From NCBI RefSeq assembly GCF_947378715.1, contig NZ_CANCLE010000139.1:1-10657 (forward strand): a stretch of DNA of 10,657 nt, read 5' to 3'. The stretch comes from Phenylobacterium aquaticum (GTDB lineage Bacteria; Pseudomonadota; Alphaproteobacteria; Caulobacterales; Caulobacteraceae). Under the pieces are notes generated by a model that was not told the DNA's origin, ran no database searches, and saw nothing but the letters and a program-made list of their open reading frames with translations. A program made the translations under genes and the position numbers. Shown in pieces: positions 1 through 6,380 of the stretch (position 1 is its first letter; each line of letters begins with the position of its first letter).

Positions 1-527
1 GACAATCCCAGGGTCTCGGCCAGCAAGAGCGCATAGCCGATCGAGATGTCGGCGCCGGTGAAGCGGCCGGCGCAGTACCAGCCGCCGTCAGGGATGAGGT
101 CGTTCAGCACCTTCAGCCGCGAGACGAACCAGCGGCCATAGTCCTCGGCGACCTGCGGATTGCGCCGTTCCTGGGGCTCCAGCCGCGTGTAGCGGAGCAC
201 CAGGGTCTGGGGGAAGGTCAGCGTCGCCTCGCCGAAATGCAGGCCGTTCAGCCAGGCGCCATAGGCCGCTTCGCCCGGCTGCACCGACAGGGCCGAGGGG
301 CCGTCCTTGGTCGCCAGATACTGCACGATGGCGGCCGACTCGGTCATCCGGGTCGCGCCATCGACCAGCAGCGGAATGGTGCCCAGCGGGTTTTCCGCCA
401 GGTAGTCCGGCTGGCGGATCCGGGGCGGGAAGGGCAGCAGCTTCAGCTCGTAGTCGAGGCCCAGCTCCTCCAGCGCCCACAGGGCGCGGAAGGAGCGGGC
501 GTCGGCGCAGTGGTACAGGGTCAGCAT
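1..527 (-). CDS. Glutathione S-transferase family protein, 3' end cut by window edge
   Basis: This is a cytosolic GST-fold protein. Family members conjugate glutathione to electrophiles or use it in isomerisation or dehalogenation; the substrate here is unknown. Translated from the ATG at 527, 175 residues are visible before the window edge. The N-terminal thioredoxin-like half begins MLTLYHCADARSFR (residues 1-14). It carries the cis-proline stretch NPLGTIPLL (46-54) and the glutathione-binding ES pair in MTESAAIVQYL (61-71). The helical C-terminal half includes the N-capping motif FTGADISIGYALLL (156-169). GSTs are usually 200-230 residues, so perhaps 30-50 are missing. The start lies 2 nt after the TGA of the crotonase gene, with no clear Shine-Dalgarno sequence before it, so translation probably depends on coupling to the upstream gene. 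Family is secure; the reaction is not. Confidence 0.9.
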   Translation of the reverse strand, partial: MLTLYHCADARSFRALWALEELGLDYELKLLPFPPRIRQPDYLAENPLGTIPLLVDGATRMTESAAIVQYLATKDGPSALSVQPGEAAYGAWLNGLHFGEATLTFPQTLVLRYTRLEPQERRNPQVAEDYGRWFVSRLKVLNDLIPDGGWYCAGRFTGADISIGYALLLAETLGL

Positions 528-529
528 GC

Positions 530-1348
530 TCAGTCGGCGTAGACGGCGGCGCGCTTCTGCATGTTGCTCAGCACCGCCTCGACCTGGTTGGGCGAGGAGA
601 TCAGGGCGGTCTGTTCGGCGCTTTCGGCCTCCAGCAGTTCGCGCTGGGTGGCGTGGGCCTGCACGGCGAACAGCCGCTTGGCGGCGCGGATGGCGGTCGG
701 GCTCTTGCCGGCGATCTCGTTCGCCAGGGCCAGGGCCTCGGTGCGGGGATCGGCGCTGGTGCGGGTGGCGACGCCGATGCGCGCGGCCTCGGTCCCGTCG
801 AAGATGCGGCCCGTATAGGTCAGCTCGCGGGCGATGTCGTCGCGGACCATGCCCTTGAGCAGCACCATGCCGGCCATGTCGGGCACCAGGCCCCACTTGA
901 TCTCCAGGATCGCCAGCTTGGTGTCAGGGGCGACCAGGCGGATGTCGGGGGCGATGGCCAGCTGGAAGCCGCCGCCAAAGGCCACGCCATGGATCGCGCC
1001 GATCACCGGCACCGGCTGTTCGCGCCAGACCATGACCGCGTGCTGGGCGCGGTTGGAGCCGCCGTCTGTGCGGTTGGCGGTGACCAGGCTGCCGCCGGCC
1101 GAGCTTTCGCCGGCCTTGCGCTCGCCCGACGCCATCTTGCCGAAATTGCCCATGTCGAGGCCGGCGCAGAAGGCCCGGCCCTCGCCCGACAGCACGATGG
1201 CGCGCAGGCCGGTCTCGGTCTTCAGCCGCTCGCCGGTGTCGACCAGGGCCTGAAACATGGCGTCGTCCAGGGCGTTCATCTTGTCGACGCGGACCAGGCG
1301 GACGTCGGCGACGCCGTTGGTGATGGTGACCTGAATGCGGTCGGTCAT
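530..1348 (-). CDS. Crotonase-fold (enoyl-CoA hydratase/isomerase family) protein
   Basis: This is a 272-residue soluble enzyme of the crotonase superfamily, which acts on acyl-CoA thioesters through an oxyanion hole. The first oxyanion segment is GRAFCAGLDM (57-66) and the second is HGVAFGGGFQLAIAPDIRL (120-138). Classical hydratases have a catalytic Glu in GGGxEL; here that position is Gln129. The second Glu is kept (Glu149 in LEIKWGLVPDMAG), and Asp157 sits where dienoyl-CoA isomerases have their catalytic Asp. The overall pattern, including MEIKWGLVPDM-like wording, matches a crotonase subfamily usually annotated only as enoyl-CoA hydratase, so the reaction should be left open. An AAGGAGA ribosome site (1355-1361) supports the ATG at 1348. 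The gene sits 21 nt after one GST gene and 2 nt before another, so it is very likely co-transcribed with both. Confidence 0.93.
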   Translation of the reverse strand: MTDRIQVTITNGVADVRLVRVDKMNALDDAMFQALVDTGERLKTETGLRAIVLSGEGRAFCAGLDMGNFGKMASGERKAGESSAGGSLVTANRTDGGSNRAQHAVMVWREQPVPVIGAIHGVAFGGGFQLAIAPDIRLVAPDTKLAILEIKWGLVPDMAGMVLLKGMVRDDIARELTYTGRIFDGTEAARIGVATRTSADPRTEALALANEIAGKSPTAIRAAKRLFAVQAHATQRELLEAESAEQTALISSPNQVEAVLSNMQKRAAVYAD

Positions 1349-1354
1349 GGGAAG

Positions 1355-1361
1355 TCTCCTT
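1355..1361 (-). promoter_or_regulatory. Ribosome binding site of the crotonase gene
   Basis: On the minus strand AAGGAGA lies 6 nt before the ATG at 1348. It falls in the 21-nt gap after the TAG of the upstream GST gene. It is one of the best Shine-Dalgarno matches in the window and fixes the start. Confidence 0.8.
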
Positions 1362-1369
1362 GGATAGGT

Positions 1370-2275
1370 CTAGGCGCCGGGGACGGCGACGAAGCCGACC
1401 CGGGGGAAATGCAGGTGGAGCCGGCCGAGGTCGGCGGTGTCGCGGGCGATGATCAGCCGCTGGGGGGTGGCCGACACCACCGCGCCGGGGATCGGGTCGC
1501 GGCCATAGTCGTCGGCCATGACCACCACGGACTGGCCGGGCGTGAGGGGGTCGGCGGCGTCGTGGGCGGGGGCCGGGGCCGGTTCGGCTTCCTTGGCGAC
1601 GGCCAGGGCGGCCGCCCCGGTGATCTCGGTGCGCTGGCCGTGGCCCAGGGCGGCCATGCGGCCCTTCCAGGCGGCCAGCCGCTCGAAGCCGGCGGTGAGC
1701 GCCTGGGCGGTCGCGGGCAGGGCGGCGCCCAGCCACCAGATGTTCATATAGGCCGCGACATCGGCCAGGGTCGGCTGCTCACCGCCCAGATAGGGCGAGG
1801 CGGCGAGGCCCTCCTCGATCCAGCTGGCCTGGGCCCGCCACTGCACCCGCATCGGCCCGGCCGCCTGGGCCATGGCGGCGACGTCGAAGGGCCGGCCCGA
1901 CAGCTTCTCGCGGTCCTTGATGAAGGCCTGGGGCGTCAGGTGGCCGAGCTCGCCGAACACCACCGGCACCGTGGCGCCAAAGAACACCCGGTCGGCCCAG
2001 ATATTGACCGCCCAGTCGGCCCCCGCAGCCGGCGTCGGGCTGGGGGCGCGGGCCTCCAGCTCGGCCAGGATCACCTGGCTGTCGCAATAGATGTCGGCGC
2101 CGATCTGCATCACCGGGGCCTTGCGATAGCCGCCGGTCAGCGGGACCAGGTCCGGCTTGGGCATCATGTTGGGGGTCAGCACCGAGGACCAGGCCAGGCC
2201 CTTGAGCCCCAGCATGACCCGCACCTTCTCCGAGAAGGGCGAGGTGTCATAGTGATGCAGGATGATCTCGGCCAT
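1370..2275 (-). CDS. Glutathione S-transferase-like protein with extra C-terminal domain
   Basis: This is a 301-residue protein with a thioredoxin-like GST N-domain. It has SPFSEKVR (12-19) at the catalytic helix, the cis-proline stretch RKAPVMQ (51-57) and CDSQVI (64-69) at the glutathione gamma-glutamyl site. The helical domain ends with the N-capping motif PTLADVAAY (168-176) and a final helix near 210. Ordinary GSTs stop about here. This one continues through an Ala/Pro-rich linker (about 231-243) into a compact, probably beta-rich segment (about 246-298) with GQSVVVMADDYGRDPIPG and LHLHFPRVGFV. I recall similar tails in other alphaproteobacterial GST-like proteins but know no function for it. 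The ATG at 2275 has only a GGGGGA stretch before it (2280-2285). It is probably the first gene of the tight group with the crotonase and second GST. Glutathione-dependent activity is inferred from the fold alone. Confidence 0.9.
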   Translation of the reverse strand: MAEIILHHYDTSPFSEKVRVMLGLKGLAWSSVLTPNMMPKPDLVPLTGGYRKAPVMQIGADIYCDSQVILAELEARAPSPTPAAGADWAVNIWADRVFFGATVPVVFGELGHLTPQAFIKDREKLSGRPFDVAAMAQAAGPMRVQWRAQASWIEEGLAASPYLGGEQPTLADVAAYMNIWWLGAALPATAQALTAGFERLAAWKGRMAALGHGQRTEITGAAALAVAKEAEPAPAPAHDAADPLTPGQSVVVMADDYGRDPIPGAVVSATPQRLIIARDTADLGRLHLHFPRVGFVAVPGA

Positions 2276-2280
2276 GGCGT

Positions 2281-2312
2281 CCCCCGGGGGGCCGATCTCT
2301 CGCGGATCGGCC
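2281..2312. other. Hairpin and palindrome between transporter and GST genes
   Basis: The 89-bp gap between the transporter stop and the GST start holds a perfect 8-bp inverted repeat, GGCCGATC (2290-2297) and GATCGGCC (2305-2312), with a 7-nt loop. It directly abuts the perfect palindrome CCCCCGGGGG (2281-2290), which includes the purine stretch likely used as the GST ribosome site. There is no T-run on either side, so it is not a standard intrinsic terminator. It may be an attenuating or RNA-stabilising stem, or an operator. Function is inference only. Confidence 0.45.
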
Positions 2313-2364
2313 TCAAGGCCCTAGGCTGTCACGGATTTCGGCCCGAGCCTACCGTGACCCGGCG

Positions 2365-3810
2365 TCAGGCCGGGCCGGGATTTGCGTCCTCGATGATGGC
2401 CACGACCGGCGCCCCGCCCAGGCTGTCGATGATCGGGGCCTCCTCGTAGCCGGCCACGGCCAGGCCGTCGCGGCGATCCAGCTCGCGGCGGATCTCATCG
2501 TGGCGGTTGGCGTCGAGCCGCCAGCCCATGACGCAGAACCCGCCCAGCATGACGAAGAAGATCGGCCCGAGAATATAGGCCAGCTCCAGCGAGTGGATGG
2601 CCTGGGGCGTGTTCTTGAACCCCTCCTTGGCCACATAGCCCAGCCTGGCGAGCAGCGGGAAGGTCAGGCCGATCGAGAAGGCCGAGGCGATCTTGGCGGC
2701 CAGGGTGTTGAGCGCATAGATCAGGCTCAGCCGCTCCTTGCCCTGTTCCAGCCGCACCTCGTCGCCGACATCGGCCAGCATGGCGCGGATCATCAGGTCG
2801 AAGCCGGCGGCCATGAAGCCGCACCAGAACATCACCGGCAGGGCCAGGACCACATTGCCCTTCGGCACCACCATGACCATGCACAGCCCCAGGGAATAGG
2901 CCGTGGTGGTGACCATCAGGGTGCGGTGCTTGCCGAGCTTCTGGGCGAGCCTGGCGGTCAGCGGCGCGCCGGCCACCCCGGCGATCACATAGGTCAGCAA
3001 CAGGATCGAGGCGACGCCCGGCGTATAGCCCCGGGAGTCGGTGAAGAAGAACACATAGAGCGCGCTCATCCAGCCCGGGCCCAGCGTCAGGGACATCTGG
3101 GCCAGGAACAGCCGCATCAGGTCCGGCTTGACCAGCAGGGACAGGTAGTCGCGGAACCGGAACTGCTCGGCGCCATGGTCACGGGTGATGGTCTCAGGCG
3201 TGCGGAAGCAGCAGATCGCCACCGTGATCGGGGTCAGCCAGAAGATGAACCAGCCCATGTCGCGCACCGACTGGGCGCCGCTGCGGCCGTAGTGGCCGGC
3301 CAGGATCGGGAACAGGAGCACGATCACCGCGCCCATGACGCCCAGCATGGCGACCACGCCGAACACCCGGCTGCGCTCATGATACTGGGTCGAGAGCGTC
3401 GCGCCCCAGGCCGAGTGGCCGAGCGCCAGGATCGAATTGCCCAGGTAGTAGATCAGCAGCCAGCCGACCAGATAGAGCTCGGTCACCCCGGCCCGGGCCT
3501 CGAACAGGGCCCAGACCGACAGCATCATCACCGGGATGCCGATGGCGAGCCAGGGCCGGTAGCGGCCGAAGGGGGTGCGGGTGCGGTCCATGATCACGCC
3601 CAGCACCGGGTCGACCCCGATGTCGAGCAGCCGGACGATGGCCCAGGCGGCGCCCACCGCCCCCAGGCTGACGCCCAGGTGGCTGGCGAAATAGGGCGGC
3701 AGATAGACCGCGACGGCGACGGCGAGCGCGCCGAGCGGCAGGTTGGCGACGGAGAAGCCCAGAATGGTGGAGAAGGACAGACGGTCCCCCGCCGGCGCAA
3801 CGCTATTCAA
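2365..3810 (-). CDS. MFS transporter of the GPH (MelB-like) cation symporter family
   Basis: This is an inner-membrane protein of 481 residues with about 12 hydrophobic segments, the usual size for the glycoside-pentoside-hexuronide:cation symporters. The family signature is clear: LLDIGVDPVLGVIMDRT (61-77) followed by PFGRYRPWL (80-88). Asp63 and Asp67 align with the Na+-site Asp55 and Asp59 of E. coli MelB, while MelB Asn58 is Val66 here, so the cation preference may differ. Relatives outside enteric bacteria move varied substrates, not only sugars, so the cargo cannot be named. A soluble tail of about 40 residues follows the last membrane segment. The start is TTG: no ATG or GTG lies between it and the in-frame stop at 3847-3849, and a GAGGGAG site sits 8 nt upstream. 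It precedes the GST/crotonase genes on the same strand and may import their substrate. Confidence 0.92.
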   Translation of the reverse strand: MNSVAPAGDRLSFSTILGFSVANLPLGALAVAVAVYLPPYFASHLGVSLGAVGAAWAIVRLLDIGVDPVLGVIMDRTRTPFGRYRPWLAIGIPVMMLSVWALFEARAGVTELYLVGWLLIYYLGNSILALGHSAWGATLSTQYHERSRVFGVVAMLGVMGAVIVLLFPILAGHYGRSGAQSVRDMGWFIFWLTPITVAICCFRTPETITRDHGAEQFRFRDYLSLLVKPDLMRLFLAQMSLTLGPGWMSALYVFFFTDSRGYTPGVASILLLTYVIAGVAGAPLTARLAQKLGKHRTLMVTTTAYSLGLCMVMVVPKGNVVLALPVMFWCGFMAAGFDLMIRAMLADVGDEVRLEQGKERLSLIYALNTLAAKIASAFSIGLTFPLLARLGYVAKEGFKNTPQAIHSLELAYILGPIFFVMLGGFCVMGWRLDANRHDEIRRELDRRDGLAVAGYEEAPIIDSLGGAPVVAIIEDANPGPA

Positions 3811-3818
3811 TCCAACCG

Positions 3819-3825
3819 CTCCCTC
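3819..3825 (-). promoter_or_regulatory. Ribosome binding site that fixes a TTG start
   Basis: On the minus strand GAGGGAG lies 8 nt before the TTG at 3810. Because no other start codon exists between the upstream in-frame stop and residue 74, this site is the main evidence for translation of the transporter from TTG. Confidence 0.7.
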
Positions 3826-3845
3826 GGGCGCTTGGCGACGCCACG

Positions 3846-3896
3846 TTCACTTATCTGCGGTCACTTGAGGGGCTCGCGGCCCTCAGGGCAAGTGAA
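3846..3896. repeat. Three TCACTT boxes (two direct, one inverted) upstream of the transporter gene
   Basis: Between the tesB stop and the transporter start (3811-3915), the hexamer TCACTT occurs at 3847-3852 and 3861-3866, and its complement AAGTGA at 3890-3895. The outer pair extends to TTCACTT/AAGTGAA and the inner pair to TCACTTG/CAAGTGA, so either pair could form a 7-bp inverted repeat. The spacing of the two direct copies is 14 bp. This could be a multi-site operator for the transporter operon or a stem in its leader. No convincing promoter hexamers or T-run were found here. Confidence 0.4.
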
Positions 3897-3915
3897 GAAC
3901 GCGCCATCTTTGGCA

Positions 3916-4749
3916 TCAACGATAGCGGATCAGCGCTTCCTGGGCCGCCGAGGCCACCAGCACGCCGTCGCGGGTGAAGATCGAGCCCCGATTGAAGCCG
4001 CGCCCGCCCGAGGCCGAGGGGCTGTCCTGCACATAGAGATGCCACTGGGCGAAGTCGCTGGGCTTATGGAACCACAGGGAATGGTCGAGGCTGGCGACCT
4101 GCAGCCGTCCGTCGCTCCACAAGACCGCATGCGGCCGCAGCGAGACGTCCAGCAGGGTCATGTCCGTGCCATAGGCCAGGGCGCACTGATGGGTCGGCAC
4201 GTCGTCGCCCAGGGGCGAGCGGGCCCGGAACCAGCACATGTCCTGCGGCGGCAGGCTGGTCGCCACCCCGTGCGGCTGCGGATCGCAGGGACGCACCTCC
4301 ACCGGCCAGACCTTGCGGCTGGCGGGATCGAGCCCGGCCTGGGCGCGCAGCTCTTCCTCATTGAGCAGGTCCTCCGGCGGCGGCGAGACCGGCATCTCGA
4401 TCTGGTGCTCGAAGCCCTCTTCCGGCGTCTGGAACGAGGCGGCCAGGTTGAAGATCTGCTTGCCGTGCTGGATGGCGACCACCCGGCGCACGGCGAAGGA
4501 GCCGCCGTCGCGCACCCGCTCCACCTGCAGCAGGATCGGAACCTTGGGATCGCCGGGGCGGATGAAATAGGCGTGCAGCGAGTGGCAGTGACGGCCCTCG
4601 ATGGTGCGATAGGCCGCCGCCAGCGACTGGGCCACCACCTGGCCGCCATAGATCCGGCCCCGGTCGGGATCGGGGGTGTGGCCCCGGTACATGTCGAGCT
4701 CAAGCTGCTCGAGGTCGAGGATGGTCAGCAGTTCGTTGGGATCGGCCAT
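3916..4749 (-). CDS. tesB: Acyl-CoA thioesterase II (TesB)
   Basis: This is a cytosolic double-hotdog thioesterase of 277 residues that hydrolyses acyl-CoA to free acid and CoA; E. coli TesB is close in size. The N-terminal hotdog has RGRIYGGQVVAQSLAAA (30-46), HSLHAYFIRPGD (56-67) and VERVRDGGSFAVRRVVA (76-92). The C-terminal hotdog has LDHSLWFHKP (221-230) and GVLVASAAQEALIR (262-275). Asp222 and Gln270 correspond to E. coli catalytic Asp204 and Gln278. The ATG at 4749 is chosen because the family N-terminus starts here; it has GAGG 8 nt upstream and lies 2 nt after the rfbC stop. The frame is open further upstream, but only as a shadow of rfbC. Coupling to a deoxysugar gene is unexpected, and no beta-oxidation genes are next to it. 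Confidence 0.95.
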   Translation of the reverse strand: MADPNELLTILDLEQLELDMYRGHTPDPDRGRIYGGQVVAQSLAAAYRTIEGRHCHSLHAYFIRPGDPKVPILLQVERVRDGGSFAVRRVVAIQHGKQIFNLAASFQTPEEGFEHQIEMPVSPPPEDLLNEEELRAQAGLDPASRKVWPVEVRPCDPQPHGVATSLPPQDMCWFRARSPLGDDVPTHQCALAYGTDMTLLDVSLRPHAVLWSDGRLQVASLDHSLWFHKPSDFAQWHLYVQDSPSASGGRGFNRGSIFTRDGVLVASAAQEALIRYR

Positions 4750-4751
4750 GA

Positions 4752-5309
4752 TCAGAACCTCGCCTGCGGCATGTCCTTGAGACGGGGCAGGACCTTGTCC
4801 TTGTCCGAGGTGATCGCCTGGTCGGGATCGACGCCCCAGGCGATGGCCAGGTCCGGATCGTCCCAGGCCACGCCGCCCTCGGTCCCCGGCGCATAGTCGC
4901 CATCGACCTTGTAGGCCAGCATGCAGTCGTCCGTGAGGGTGCAATAGCCGTGGGCGAAGCCGCGCGGGATCAAGAGCTGCTCGCCCCCCTCGGCGGTCAG
5001 CCGGGCCCCGACCCACTGGCCGAAGGTCGCCGAGCCCGGGCGCACATCCACCGCCACGTCATGGATCGCCCCGCTCAGCACCCGGACCAGCTTGGCCTGG
5101 GGATGCGGCGCTTGCTGGAAGTGCAGGCCGCGCACCGTGCCGGCCTTGGCGCTGAAGGCCTGGTTGTCCTGCACGAAGTCATGGTCGAGCCCGGCGGCCT
5201 GGAAGGCGCGGCGGCTCCAGGTCTCGGTGAACCAGCCCCGCGCATCGCCATGGCGCTTGGGCGTGATAAGCAGGATTTCCGGGAGGGCGAGCGGCGTGAT
5301 GGTCGTCAT
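4752..5309 (-). CDS. rfbC: dTDP-4-dehydrorhamnose 3,5-epimerase
   Basis: This is the RmlC/RfbC cupin enzyme, the third step of dTDP-L-rhamnose synthesis: it epimerises dTDP-4-keto-6-deoxyglucose at C3 and C5 in the cytosol. At 185 residues it is full length. Visible family motifs are DARGWFTETW (22-31), DNQAFSAKAGTVRGLHFQ (48-65), the RGFAHGYCTL segment (116-125) and SDKDKVLPRL (168-177). His63, Lys73 and Tyr133 fall exactly at the catalytic positions described for the Salmonella enzyme, and the Asp in SDKD completes the His-Asp pair. The rfbA, rfbB and rfbD partners are not in this window. The gene runs into tesB with a 2-nt gap and starts 30 bp from a divergent glycosyltransferase gene. No clear ribosome site precedes the ATG, so a leaderless transcript is possible. 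Confidence 0.96.
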   Translation of the reverse strand: MTTITPLALPEILLITPKRHGDARGWFTETWSRRAFQAAGLDHDFVQDNQAFSAKAGTVRGLHFQQAPHPQAKLVRVLSGAIHDVAVDVRPGSATFGQWVGARLTAEGGEQLLIPRGFAHGYCTLTDDCMLAYKVDGDYAPGTEGGVAWDDPDLAIAWGVDPDQAITSDKDKVLPRLKDMPQARF

Positions 5310-5323
5310 GGTCTACCGACGTC

Positions 5324-5329
5324 AAGGAA
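5324..5329 (+). promoter_or_regulatory. Ribosome binding site of the glycosyltransferase gene
   Basis: AAGGAA lies 10 nt before the ATG at 5340 within the 30-bp divergent gap to rfbC. It supports that start over reading the frame further upstream, where it only mirrors rfbC. Confidence 0.6.
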
Positions 5330-5339
5330 CCGCCACCGC

Positions 5340-6380
5340 ATGACCCAGGCCACGGGGGAAGACAAGACCGAAGCGCCACGGGTGAGCGTCGTCATTGTCG
5401 CCTATCGCAGCGGTCCGACCCTCGCAGCCTGCGTCGAACGCCTCGCGGCCCAGAGCTTTCGCGACTTCGAGCTGGTGCTGGTCGACAACGCCTCCCCTGA
5501 TGGAGAGGCGCAAGGCGTGGCCGCCGCCCACCCCTTCGCCCGGCTGATCGAGAACCCCGACAACCGGGGATTCGCCGCCGCCATGAACCAGGGCGCCCAG
5601 GCCGCCCGGGGCCGCTGGCTGGCGCTGCTGAACCCCGACGCCTTCCCCGAGCCCGACTGGCTGGAGGCCCTGATCGCGGCGGCCGCGCGCCACCCCAAGG
5701 TCCGATCCTTCACCGCCCGCCAGCTGATGGATGACGACCCCTCGGTGCTGGACGGCCTGGGCGACGTGATGAGCGGCCCCTGCATCCCCTATCGGGGCGG
5801 CTATATGCGCCCCGATCCGGGCGATACGCCGGAGGGCTATGTCTTCTCCCCCTGCGGGGCGGCCATGCTGATCGACCGGGCCCTGTTCCTGGGGCTCGGC
5901 GGGTTCGACGAGACCTTCTTCTGCTATTGCGAGGACGTCGACCTGGGCTACCGGCTGCAGCTGGCCGGCGAGCCGACCGTGGTCGTGCCGAAGGCGGTGA
6001 TCCGCCATGTGGGCTCGGCTTCGTCCGGCGGGCCGAAGTCGGAGTTCGCGGTGTTCCATGGCACGCGCAACCGCTTCTGGGTGCTGGTGAAGGACACCCC
6101 CTGGCCGCTGCTGCCCCTGGTCCTGCCGCTGCACCTCCTGGCGGTGCTGGTGATCTCGACCCGGGTCGAGGGCCGCAAGCAGGTCCCCGTGGTGCTGAAG
6201 GCCTATCGCGCGGCGTTCAAGGACATCGGCCTGGCCCTGGCCGGCCGCAAACGCGCCCAGGCCCAGCGTCGCGTCTCGGCCTGGGCGATCGCCCGGGCCA
6301 TGACCTGGAACCTCCAGGACCTGCGCGGCCGCCGCCCGGTCATTCGCCCGATCGCGCCCAGTCGACCAGCCGCGCCATGA
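5340..6380 (+). CDS. Family-2 glycosyltransferase, probable rhamnosyltransferase
   Basis: This is a 346-residue GT-A fold glycosyltransferase, likely acting at the cytoplasmic membrane face. The GT2 domain starts at RVSVVIVAYRSG (14-25). It then shows LVDNASPDG (47-55) for nucleotide binding, NRGFAAAMNQGAQAARG (75-91), the metal-site region ALLNPDAFPEPDW (95-107) and the acceptor/catalytic signature GGFDETFFCYCEDVDLGYR (187-205). This set is typical of the WbbL-like rhamnosyltransferase group that uses dTDP-rhamnose. A hydrophobic stretch (about 254-274) followed by basic helices suggests peripheral or single-pass membrane attachment. Its divergent neighbour rfbC makes the rhamnose donor precursor, which supports the donor guess, but donor and acceptor are inference. 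The last 41 bp overlap the end of argE on the opposite strand. Confidence 0.93.
   Translation: MTQATGEDKTEAPRVSVVIVAYRSGPTLAACVERLAAQSFRDFELVLVDNASPDGEAQGVAAAHPFARLIENPDNRGFAAAMNQGAQAARGRWLALLNPDAFPEPDWLEALIAAAARHPKVRSFTARQLMDDDPSVLDGLGDVMSGPCIPYRGGYMRPDPGDTPEGYVFSPCGAAMLIDRALFLGLGGFDETFFCYCEDVDLGYRLQLAGEPTVVVPKAVIRHVGSASSGGPKSEFAVFHGTRNRFWVLVKDTPWPLLPLVLPLHLLAVLVISTRVEGRKQVPVVLKAYRAAFKDIGLALAGRKRAQAQRRVSAWAIARAMTWNLQDLRGRRPVIRPIAPSRPAAP

Noticed and set aside
653..2449. A plus-strand open frame of 598 codons antisense to the crotonase and GST genes
   Set aside because: Same shadow composition; the minus-strand proteins carry clear family motifs and this one has none.
2500..4896. A plus-strand open frame of 798 codons running antisense to the transporter and tesB
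   Set aside because: It is rich in His, Gln, Gly and Asp in the pattern produced opposite GC-biased genes, matches no family I know, crosses an intergenic region and lies opposite two clearly recognisable genes.
4750..5016. An in-frame 89-codon upstream extension of tesB into rfbC
   Set aside because: The residues read as a frame-shifted shadow of rfbC, and TesB proteins begin at the ATG at 4749.
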